In this document: piece after piece, positions 1 to 5,815 of the stretch
How positions within the stretch are numbered: position 1 is the stretch's first letter
Layout of the letters: each line of letters begins with the position of its first letter
NCBI GenBank assembly: GCA_964195155.1
Contig: CAXMOP010000102.1
Coordinates: 1-6,866, forward strand
Origin: JACZST01 sp964195155
GTDB taxonomy: Bacteria; Actinomycetota; Acidimicrobiia; Spongiisociales; UBA5794
DNA: 6,866 nucleotides
Direction: 5' to 3'
Position numbers and translations under genes: made by a program
The notes under the pieces: model-generated
Databases searched by the model: none
Told to the model about the DNA's origin: nothing
Seen by the model: only the letters and a program-made list of their open reading frames with translations

Positions 1-36
1 CGCTGCGCTCGGCACCTCCCCCTGAGGGGGAGGCAA
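1..36 (+). repeat. Palindromic repeat element, direct copy A
   Basis: Identical to 199-234 over 36 bases. It contains a hairpin at 15-33 with an 8-bp perfect stem (cctccccc pairing with gggggagg) and a TGA loop. The copy may begin upstream of the window edge, so its left boundary is unknown. No T-run follows the hairpin, so it does not look like an intrinsic terminator. Confidence 0.8.
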
Positions 37-109
37 AGGACGCGGTGAGGCAAAGGGATTGGGGGGCCGAGGTGGGGGAGGCATGGGTCGGGTCACTCAG
101 CCGGCTTTT

Positions 110-134
110 CTTTGCTCCCCCCTCAGGGGGGAGT
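110..134 (-). repeat. Palindromic repeat element, inverted copy
   Basis: This matches the reverse complement of copy A at 21 of 25 bases. The hairpin at 115-133 has an 8-bp stem (ctcccccc with ggggggag) and a TCA loop. All four mismatches against the other copies lie in the two stem arms and compensate each other, so pairing is kept. A second small hairpin follows at once (cccgcc at 135-140 with ggcggg at 145-150, loop GCCA). Confidence 0.7.
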
Positions 135-198
135 CCCGCCGCCAGGCGGGGAGGGGGGTCGAGCCGTGGTCGCGGCGACGCTTTGACCCCCTCCGCCT

Positions 199-234
199 CG
201 CTGCGCTCGGCACCTCCCCCTGAGGGGGAGGCAA
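199..234 (+). repeat. Palindromic repeat element, direct copy B
   Basis: A 36-base perfect match to positions 1-36, with the hairpin at 213-231. Just upstream, gaccccctcc (185-194) can pair with the G-rich stretch at 150-160 with one bulged G, so 115-231 could form a larger compound fold. Confidence 0.8.
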
Positions 235-284
235 GGAAACAGGCCCGCCGAGGCAAACGTCGCACCCCCGCGCGACCGTTCACG

Positions 285-304
285 TGAAGGGGAGGCAAAG
301 GACG
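285..304 (+). repeat. Partial copy of the palindromic repeat (right half only)
   Basis: Matches 23-42 at 19 of 20 bases. It keeps the loop, the G-rich arm and the ggaggcaaaggacg tail but lacks the C-rich left arm, so no hairpin forms. It marks the downstream end of the repeat tract, about 110 bases before gene 1. Confidence 0.6.
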
Positions 305-310
305 GGGGGA

Positions 311-416
311 GGTAGAGGTTGTTGGCAGGTGTCGGTTACCGGTTATCCGGAACTCGTGACAGGCTGAACCGCCAGATCATCAAGCGATCCGTCTGGTCTG
401 CCGATTCAAGGTAACG
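311..416 (+). other. Leader between repeat tract and gene 1
   Basis: This should hold the promoter and 5' untranslated region of genes 1 and 2. A TTGTTG (319-324) and a TTATCC (343-348) are 18 bases apart and could be read as a weak -35/-10 pair, but the match is poor and I do not call it. I see no clear operator, riboswitch or RNA gene. Confidence 0.3.
408..411 (+). promoter_or_regulatory. Ribosome binding site of gene 1
   Basis: AAGG lies five bases before the ATG at 417. It supports that start, which also gives a complete signal peptide at once. No other start fits as well. Confidence 0.55.
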
Positions 417-2321
417 ATGAGAATCCTTCGGGCATGGTTGGTTTTCGTGCTGCCTGCGGCGGTGCTTGTGGGCATTCCCGCGGTGGCAGCCGCCGACGAC
501 ATCGACCTGGAGGACCAGGTGTATGGAGGCTTCTACTCCAGTGAGTTCTTCGCCTCCGAAGACCTCGAGGCTCTCGGTATCGCCGCGTCGGCATTGGGCC
601 GGGTCACCTTTGGCGGCACCTTCCACCACGTTCGCGAGAACGACCACCTCGAAGGAACCTGGTCGAATACCCGCGAGATCCTCGACGAGGTGTGGAAGGC
701 CGCAGCGACGCCATTTGCCAACGTGGTAGTCGACGGCGCCTCCGCCGCCGCCATCGCAAACGGAGAGCACGATGCCGCCATCGAGGAATGGGCGACCCAC
801 ATCGAGCAGTTCCTGAGCATCGAGGACGGCCTGCCGCAACGATCGGTCATCATCGCTCCGCTGCAGGAAGCCAACGGCACCTGGGTTCCTCACGGATGCG
901 ATCCGGCCAACTACCAAACGGCATACCGACGGTTCGTCGACATCTTCCGCAGCCGCGGCATCGATGAGACCAGGGTGCGTTGGGCCTTCGCCCCGAACGG
1001 GTGGACGCCGTCGGGATGCGGCAAGATCGCCGACTATTACCCGGGCGATTCCTACGTCGACGTGCTCGCCTTCTCCGCCTATAACTTTGGGAGCTGTTTC
1101 CCGGGCAGCCAGTGGACGCCGGTGTCGTGGGCCGTCGACGGACCTATCGAGGACCTCACCGCGATCCATCCGGCAAAGCCGATCATCGTGGCCCAAATCG
1201 CTGCGCCCCGCAGTTGCGACACCGTCGAAGCCAGCGGCATGGGTGAACATCGCGGAACCGGAGGCGATCAGTCGGCGTGGGTGAAAGATCTCTTCGAGCA
1301 CCTGCGCGCCAAGAACAACGTGGCCGGGTTCATCTGGTTCAACGTGATGAAGGTGGAGCCGGGGAACAACTCCGAAATACTCATGGACTGGCGGATCTGG
1401 GACACCACGAGCTGGGTGTCGCCCGGGTGGAAGGAGGGACTCCCGAGGGTGCGGTACCGCTGGCCGCTCTCCGATTGGTTCCGGCCGGGACCGCTGACGA
1501 TCGGCCTGGCGCGGGGAACGCCCCCATGTTCTTCGCCGGTCTGCGACTCGGTGGGCTACGTCGACGCCGCCGGACGCTGGCAGCTTTGGGATTCGCTGTC
1601 GGCCGACGCAGCAACGGACGTGTTCGTCTTCGGCGACCCCGGCGATGTTGCCTTCATGGGCGACTGGGACGGCGACGGGCTCGCCACCCCGGGCTCGTAC
1701 CGCCAGTCCGACGGGCTCGTCTCCCTCCGCAATTCCAATACGGACGGGTTCGCCGATCTCCGGTACTTCATCGGTAACCCGGGCGACTACCCCCTCGTCG
1801 GTGATTTCGACGGCGACGGAAGGGACACGGTGTCGCTGTACCGTCCCTCGCACGGCCAGGTGTTCATCATCGACGCGCTCGGTCGCATCGGCACCGGTGT
1901 TGGCGCAGCGGCTCCGCCATTCATCTTCGGAATACCGGGTGACACGCCATTCGTCGGCGATTTCGACGGTGACGGCATCGACACCGTGGGGCTGTATCGG
2001 GCATCCACGGGTCTCGTCTATCTGCGGGATTCGCTCAGCGACGGTGCCGCCGATCACTCCTTTGCCCTCCGTAGTCTGGGTGGGGGAACCGATGGGGTGA
2101 TCATGGCCGGTGACTGGGACGGAGACGGCGACGACACGGTCGCGGTGTATCGCCAAGCAATGCAGCGTGTCTACCTCTATCTCGAGAACTCGGCCGACGT
2201 ACCCGACTTCTCCCTCTACGTGGGCAGTCACCCGGTGGCCACCACCTGGAGCCGTGCGTACACCCCGGAGCCCACACAGTGGCTCAACGCCCACGGCATT
2301 TTTGCCATCGCGCCAAACTGA
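417..2321 (+). CDS. Secreted GH26-like glycoside hydrolase homologue with C-terminal propeller-like module
   Basis: The protein is 634 residues. Residues 1-26 are a Sec signal peptide (MRILR n-region, hydrophobic core, cleavage near AAA|DD). Residues about 35-350 read as a GH26-like (beta-mannanase clan) TIM barrel: GGTFHH at 66-71; a candidate acid/base Glu151 in LQEANGTW; RWAFAPNGW near 188; the barrel motif AFSAYN at 218; FIWFNV at 305 followed by a late DWRI at 324. The expected nucleophile position, normally Glu in a PIMIAE-type strand, reads PIIVAQ, giving Gln260 (codon CAA). The protein may therefore be non-hydrolytic or belong to a divergent subfamily. Cys161, 201, 227 and 267 fit disulfides in an exported protein. 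Residues 371-603 are the shared C-terminal module, followed by a 31-residue tail unique to this protein. The family call is by motif only; substrate unknown. It is first in a two-gene unit with the S8 protease. Confidence 0.83.
   Translation: MRILRAWLVFVLPAAVLVGIPAVAAADDIDLEDQVYGGFYSSEFFASEDLEALGIAASALGRVTFGGTFHHVRENDHLEGTWSNTREILDEVWKAAATPFANVVVDGASAAAIANGEHDAAIEEWATHIEQFLSIEDGLPQRSVIIAPLQEANGTWVPHGCDPANYQTAYRRFVDIFRSRGIDETRVRWAFAPNGWTPSGCGKIADYYPGDSYVDVLAFSAYNFGSCFPGSQWTPVSWAVDGPIEDLTAIHPAKPIIVAQIAAPRSCDTVEASGMGEHRGTGGDQSAWVKDLFEHLRAKNNVAGFIWFNVMKVEPGNNSEILMDWRIWDTTSWVSPGWKEGLPRVRYRWPLSDWFRPGPLTIGLARGTPPCSSPVCDSVGYVDAAGRWQLWDSLSADAATDVFVFGDPGDVAFMGDWDGDGLATPGSYRQSDGLVSLRNSNTDGFADLRYFIGNPGDYPLVGDFDGDGRDTVSLYRPSHGQVFIIDALGRIGTGVGAAAPPFIFGIPGDTPFVGDFDGDGIDTVGLYRASTGLVYLRDSLSDGAADHSFALRSLGGGTDGVIMAGDWDGDGDDTVAVYRQAMQRVYLYLENSADVPDFSLYVGSHPVATTWSRAYTPEPTQWLNAHGIFAIAPN
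1527..2225 (+). repeat. Shared C-terminal module, copy 1 (in gene 1)
   Basis: Residues 371-603. It opens with C-SSPV-C, then a half unit (GRWQLWDSL), then four repeats with metal loops DWDGDG (416), DFDGDG (463), DFDGDG (515) and DWDGDG (566). GDPGD or GNPGD turns precede the first two loops and IPGD precedes the third. The turn before the fourth loop has degenerated to a Gly-rich stretch four residues longer than in genes 2 and 3. This makes the copy 233 residues against 229 in the other two complete copies. The repeats resemble FG-GAP/VCBS-type propeller blades with calcium loops; fold and metal binding are inferred. Confidence 0.8.
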
Positions 2322-4300
2322 TGCCGAGTATGCGAACAGCGCGGGTGGCCATGGTGATTGCGATGTTGACGGGTTCGCTCGTCGCCGTGCCTGCCGTGGC
2401 CCAGGAAGCCGGTCCCGACGGGGTGGGCGGTTCTCGCCAGATCCCGTCGGTGCGTGCCCCCGCGGACAGTGTCCCGGACGAAGTGCTGGTCCGCAGCGGT
2501 GAGGGCTTCACGACCCAGGCGGTCGGGGCAAGCGATTGGGTGGTAGTTCGGCCGTCCCGCGGCGAGACGGTGGATGAGGCGTTCGATCGGCTCCGGCAGG
2601 TCCATGGCGCCGACAACGTCGCCTACAACCTTCGCTACGAGCTGCACGGGATACCAAACGACCTGCTGTTCTTCCAGCAGTGGAACTTCACCGCGATCGG
2701 GGTCACCGACGCCTGGGACACCACGATTGGAACCGGGGTGACGGTGGCGGTCGTCGACACCGGCATCTCCCTCGGTGGCGAGGATCTCACCTGCCATGGC
2801 TTCGTGGACCCCTACAACGCCGTCACCGCCACCGCCGGGCTCGGCGCCGTGGTCGACATCGAGGGCCACGGAACCCACATCACCGGAACCCTGGCCCAAT
2901 GCACCAACAACCACAAGGGGGTTGCCGGGATCGCCTACGGGGCGACGCTCATGCCGATCAAGGTCACCTTCGACTCGACGGGACAGGCCACCTCGCTCAC
3001 CCTCGCCGCCGGCATCAACTGGGCCGTTGCCAAGGGCGCCGACGTGATCAACATCTCCCTGGGCCGCGACTGTTCGGCGCCGTGGCCGACCTGTTCGGAT
3101 CCGGTGGTGACCACCGCGATCGACGCCGCGGAGGCAACGGGGGTGGTCATCGTCGTGTCCTCCGGGAACGCCAACGACCCGTTCGTGGCGACGCCGGCGA
3201 ACCATCCGCTGACGATCGCGGTCGGCGCCTCCACGATCGGCAACGCCCGCGCCGCATACAGCAGCTACGGATCGTCGATGAGCCTGATGGGTCCCGGCGG
3301 CGACAGCGGCGGCGGCGGAGGCATCCTCCAGGAGACCTTCAACGGCGGTCCGTTCAGCTACTACTACTACACCGGCACCTCGAGCGCCGCCCCGCACGTC
3401 AGCGGAGCCGCGGCCCTGGCGCTCGCGGTACGGCCGAGCATGACCCCGTCCCAGGTGCGGGCGCTGCTGACCAACACCGCCCTCGACCTTGGCCCGGCGG
3501 GCTGGGACCAGCAGCACGGCGCCGGACTGGTCCAGATCGACGCCGCGGTGGCGGAGGCGGCGGATCCCCAGGACCCCTGCGACGGCGATGGTTGCGACAC
3601 CATCTACACCATCACCCAGGGCGGGCAATGGGCGCTGTGGGATGAGTTGAACGTGTTCTCTGCCACGTCGAGCTTCTACTACGGCAATCCCGGCGACCTG
3701 GGCTTCTCCGGTGACTGGAACTGCAACGGGACCAAGACACCGGGCCTGTATCGACAGTCGGACGGGTTCGTATATCTGCGCAACGCAAACACCGAGGGCA
3801 ACGCCAACATCACCTTCTTCTTCGGCAACCCGGGTGACGTTCCCCTTGCCGGGGACTTCAACAACGACGGGTGTGACACGGTGTCGCTGTACCGACCCGC
3901 CGAAGGCAGGTTCTTCGTCATCAACGAGCTCGGCGAGGACGGCGGAGGCCTCGGCGCCGCCGAGACCAGCTACTACTTCGGCGTCCCCGGCGACAAGCCA
4001 TTCGCCGGGGACTTCGACGGCGACGACATCGACACCTTCGGGCTCCACCGCGAGTCGAGCGGATTCGTCTACTTCCGCAACAGCCACACCCAGGGCAACG
4101 CCCATGCGCAGTTCATCTACGGGGACCCCGGCGACATCCTCTTCGCCGGCGACTGGGACGGTGACGGAGACGACACCGTCGCCGTGTACCGCCAGTCGAA
4201 TAGCACGCTCTATGTGAAGTTGACCAACACCGCAGGCTTCGCCGACCACGACATGATGATCGGCTACTTTCCACAGTTGACCCGTTCCGCTGGCGCTTAG
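2321..4300 (+). CDS. Secreted subtilisin-family (S8) serine protease with C-terminal propeller-like module
   Basis: I place the start at ATG 2321, giving 659 residues. This ATG overlaps the gene 1 stop by one base (TGATG), and a good signal peptide follows at once (cleavage near AVA|QEA, residue 27). An in-frame ATG at 2279 would bury the signal peptide; ATG 2330 is an alternative. Residues about 45-115 look like an I9-type prodomain (VPDEVLV through AYNLRYELHG), followed by PND and QQWNF as in many secreted subtilases. The catalytic triad is complete: Asp146 (VAVVDTGI), His183 (GHGTHITG) and Ser354 (GTSSAAPH), with oxyanion Asn283 (SSGN). It should be an active extracellular endoprotease that matures by removing its prodomain. 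Residues 420-648 are the shared module, followed by an 11-residue tail. There is no Shine-Dalgarno sequence at 2321, so translation is probably coupled to gene 1. A terminator follows at 4326. Confidence 0.95.
   Translation: MPSMRTARVAMVIAMLTGSLVAVPAVAQEAGPDGVGGSRQIPSVRAPADSVPDEVLVRSGEGFTTQAVGASDWVVVRPSRGETVDEAFDRLRQVHGADNVAYNLRYELHGIPNDLLFFQQWNFTAIGVTDAWDTTIGTGVTVAVVDTGISLGGEDLTCHGFVDPYNAVTATAGLGAVVDIEGHGTHITGTLAQCTNNHKGVAGIAYGATLMPIKVTFDSTGQATSLTLAAGINWAVAKGADVINISLGRDCSAPWPTCSDPVVTTAIDAAEATGVVIVVSSGNANDPFVATPANHPLTIAVGASTIGNARAAYSSYGSSMSLMGPGGDSGGGGGILQETFNGGPFSYYYYTGTSSAAPHVSGAAALALAVRPSMTPSQVRALLTNTALDLGPAGWDQQHGAGLVQIDAAVAEAADPQDPCDGDGCDTIYTITQGGQWALWDELNVFSATSSFYYGNPGDLGFSGDWNCNGTKTPGLYRQSDGFVYLRNANTEGNANITFFFGNPGDVPLAGDFNNDGCDTVSLYRPAEGRFFVINELGEDGGGLGAAETSYYFGVPGDKPFAGDFDGDDIDTFGLHRESSGFVYFRNSHTQGNAHAQFIYGDPGDILFAGDWDGDGDDTVAVYRQSNSTLYVKLTNTAGFADHDMMIGYFPQLTRSAGA
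3578..4264 (+). repeat. Shared C-terminal module, copy 2 (in gene 2)
   Basis: Residues 420-648 of the protease, 229 residues long. It starts with C-DGDG-C, then the half unit (GGQWALWDEL), then four repeats. The metal loops are DWNCNG, DFNNDG, DFDGDD and DWDGDG, so the first three depart from the consensus. Two extra cysteines (codons at 3722 and 3872) sit in or next to the first two loops and are absent from the other copies. The second repeat carries the NELGEDGGGLG insertion seen at the same place in the other copies. Confidence 0.8.
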
Positions 4301-4325
4301 CGCGCGACCTGCCTAGGGTTACCAC

Positions 4326-4358
4326 AGCCGAACACCGACCTGGTGTTCGGCTTTCTCT
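4326..4358 (+). terminator. Intrinsic (Rho-independent) terminator
   Basis: An 11-bp perfect stem, agccgaacacc at 4326-4336 and ggtgttcggct at 4342-4352, has a five-base loop and runs into TTCTCT. It starts 26 bases after the stop of gene 2. It should end the gene 1-gene 2 transcript and separate it from genes 3 and 4. The T-tract is short and interrupted by C, which is usual in high-GC actinobacteria. Confidence 0.85.
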
Positions 4359-4440
4359 ATGGGTGACTAGTTCATCCGTACACCAGAAAACCGTCATCGA
4401 CCCTCAAGAAAACGCCAGGTTTCTGTCGATTAAAGGGACT
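4359..4440 (+). promoter_or_regulatory. Probable promoter and 5' leader of genes 3 and 4
   Basis: This 82-base stretch between the terminator and the start of gene 3 is clearly more A/T-rich than its surroundings, with several A-runs. Since a terminator lies upstream, a promoter for genes 3 and 4 is expected here. I could not pick out a convincing -35/-10 pair, so the call rests on position and composition. Confidence 0.4.
4432..4437 (+). promoter_or_regulatory. Ribosome binding site of gene 3
   Basis: AAAGGG lies three bases before ATG 4441 and is the best Shine-Dalgarno candidate near the signal peptide. It favours ATG 4441 over GTG 4477, which is preceded only by a weak TGGTGG, and over GTG 4363, which directly follows the terminator. 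Confidence 0.45.
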
Positions 4441-5811
4441 ATGGGTCAGGAAAATACCACTCAGTGCATTTGGTGGGTGCGCATAGCAGTTGTCTCTCTT
4501 GCTGCGGGGATCGTGTTTGCGATGGCCCCGCCGGCCGACGCCGAGCCGTGGAACTGGCGCAACCCGGACACCCTCGACCCCGACCCTCCGGCGCGCGAGG
4601 CCATCGGCGTCTACCCCATCGCCACCGACCTCCCGATTTACTACACCGACACGTTCGGTGCCTGCCGCTCAGGGTGCTCGCGTCCCCACCTCGGCGTCGA
4701 CATGATGGCGTACGGGCGCAAGGGCGACCCAGTGGTTGCGTTTGACGACGGGGTGGTCAGCTGGGTCAGCGGCAACTGCTGCTCGGTGCACATCACCTTC
4801 GACGATGGATGGAGCGCCCGTTACATTCACCTGGACAACGACACCCCGGGCACCGACGACGGGCAGTTCTGGGGAGTCGCCGTCGAGCGAGGCGATCGGG
4901 TCACCGCCGGCCAACTGATCGGGTGGGTCGGCGACTCCGGCAATGCCGAGAATATCGCCCCCCACCTGCACTTCGAGATCCTCGATCCAACCGGGACCTG
5001 GCACAACCCGACCCCCTACGTCAATCGAGCGCTTCGTCTCTCCGCCCCCATCCCCTCCGATCCCGAGGAAGGGGAGCGTCCCTGCACCGAAGGCCCATGC
5101 GACTCGGTCGGGTTCATCGATGTCGGCAGCGAATGGTCGTTGTTCGATTCACTGAGCGCCGAGGCGTCGATCGACGACTTCTTCTTCGGCGACCCGGGCG
5201 ACATTCCCTTCATGGGGGACTGGGACGGCGACGGGGTGGCAACGCCGGGTCTCTATCGCCAATCCGACGGCTTCGTATATCTGCGCAACAGCAACACGCA
5301 GGGCAACGCCGACATCACCTTCTTCTTCGGCAACCCCGGTGACTACCCGCTGGTCGGGGATTTCGACGGCGACGGTGACGACACCGTGTCGATCTTCCGC
5401 CAGTCGGAAGGCCGGGTCTTCATCATGAACGAGCTCGGCGAAGACGGCGGTGGTCTTGGCGGCGCCGACTACGACTTCTTCTTCGGCAACCCCGGGGACA
5501 CGCCGTTCGTCGGTGACTTCGATGGCGACTTCGTCGACAGCGTTGGCCTGTACCGCACCTCCACCGGCTTTGTCTATTTCCGCAACGAGCTGACCAATGG
5601 CAATGCCGACTTCGAGTTCTTCTATGGGAATCCCGGCGATGTGATCCTGGCGGGTGACTGGGACGGCGACGGTGACGACACCGTTGCGGTGTTCCGTCCC
5701 GGGACGAGTCGGGTCTATGTGAGCCTGGAAAACGAGGCCGGCGCAGCGGACTACAGCCTCTACGTCGGGCCGTACGCCACGGCGGTGACCAACCGCATGA
5801 TGAGCGGATAG
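4441..5811 (+). CDS. Secreted M23/LytM-family metallopeptidase with C-terminal propeller-like module
   Basis: The protein is 456 residues from ATG 4441. The signal peptide has an unusually long polar n-region before its hydrophobic core, with cleavage near ADA|EP (residue 34). GTG 4477 would give a shorter, more ordinary signal peptide starting VRIAVV, so the start is not certain. Residues about 55-190 are an M23 peptidase domain with the expected zinc ligands His83 and Asp87 (HLGVD) and His177, and catalytic His130 (YIHLD) and His175 (HLHFE). All key residues are present, so it should be an active zinc endopeptidase cutting peptidoglycan peptide bridges or stems; the exact bond cannot be told. 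Cys75/Cys79 and the Cys113-Cys114 pair suggest disulfides. Residues 215-443 are the shared module, followed by a 13-residue tail. It is first in a unit with gene 4, four bases downstream. Confidence 0.93.
   Translation: MGQENTTQCIWWVRIAVVSLAAGIVFAMAPPADAEPWNWRNPDTLDPDPPAREAIGVYPIATDLPIYYTDTFGACRSGCSRPHLGVDMMAYGRKGDPVVAFDDGVVSWVSGNCCSVHITFDDGWSARYIHLDNDTPGTDDGQFWGVAVERGDRVTAGQLIGWVGDSGNAENIAPHLHFEILDPTGTWHNPTPYVNRALRLSAPIPSDPEEGERPCTEGPCDSVGFIDVGSEWSLFDSLSAEASIDDFFFGDPGDIPFMGDWDGDGVATPGLYRQSDGFVYLRNSNTQGNADITFFFGNPGDYPLVGDFDGDGDDTVSIFRQSEGRVFIMNELGEDGGGLGGADYDFFFGNPGDTPFVGDFDGDFVDSVGLYRTSTGFVYFRNELTNGNADFEFFYGNPGDVILAGDWDGDGDDTVAVFRPGTSRVYVSLENEAGAADYSLYVGPYATAVTNRMMSG
5083..5769 (+). repeat. 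Shared C-terminal module, copy 3 (in gene 3)
   Basis: Residues 215-443, 229 residues long and the most regular copy. It starts with C-TEGP-C, then the half unit (SEWSLFDSL), then repeats with loops DWDGDG, DFDGDG, DFDGDF and DWDGDG. GDPGD or GNPGD precedes every loop. The third loop has Phe in place of the final Gly. At DNA level, 5300-5343 matches 3795-3838 of gene 2 with two mismatches in 44, and 5272-5289 is identical to 3767-3784. Confidence 0.82.
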
Positions 5812-5815
5812 CGGC

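Larger units (their letters stand above)
1..310. repeat. Non-coding tract of G/C-rich palindromic intergenic repeats
   Basis: No credible gene lies here; an 80-codon open frame at 45-287 is low-complexity and is explained by the repeats. The tract holds two direct copies of one element (1-36 and 199-234, identical over 36 bases), an inverted diverged copy (110-134) and a partial direct copy (285-304, 19 of 20 bases matching 23-42). Each of the first three is centred on a C-run/G-run hairpin with a three-base loop. Between the inverted copy and the second direct copy lie further inverted pairs: 135-140 with 145-150, and about 150-160 with 185-194. The pattern resembles REP-like or small non-autonomous intergenic repeats. 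No transposase or flanking target duplication is visible, so mobility is unproven. Confidence 0.8.

Noticed and set aside
15..33. Intrinsic terminator of an upstream gene
   Set aside because: The stem is strong but is followed by aggcaaagga with no T-run, and the same hairpin recurs as part of a repeat family. A terminator role cannot be excluded but is not supported.
45..287. 80-codon plus-strand frame in the upstream region
   Set aside because: It lies wholly inside the palindromic repeat tract, has Gly/Arg/Pro-rich composition and no ribosome binding site.
1..310. CRISPR array
   Set aside because: The repeats are few, in mixed orientation and irregularly spaced, and there are no cas genes.
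319..348. Sigma-70-like promoter of gene 1 (TTGTTG, 18 bases, TTATCC)
   Set aside because: The -10 match is poor and such pairs occur by chance; not strong enough to list as a feature.
336..2294. 652-codon open frame on the minus strand opposite gene 1
   Set aside because: It is a shadow of the high-GC coding strand: the translation is rich in Arg, Gly, Val and His with no recognisable domain or signal, while the plus strand has clear domains. Its repeated segments are antisense images of the DxDxDG repeats.
2680..3645. 321-codon plus-strand frame overlapping the protease
   Set aside because: An Arg/His-rich out-of-frame reading of the S8 domain; the protease frame explains this DNA fully.
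2228..4249. 673-codon open frame on the minus strand opposite gene 2
   Set aside because: Antisense to an S8 protease with an intact triad; same low-complexity shadow pattern and no motif of its own.
5769..5811. LPXTG-type sorting signal or membrane anchor at the C-termini of the complete proteins
   Set aside because: The tails of genes 1, 2 and 3 have no LPXTG-like motif, no hydrophobic segment and no basic end, so anchoring by sortase or membrane insertion is not supported.
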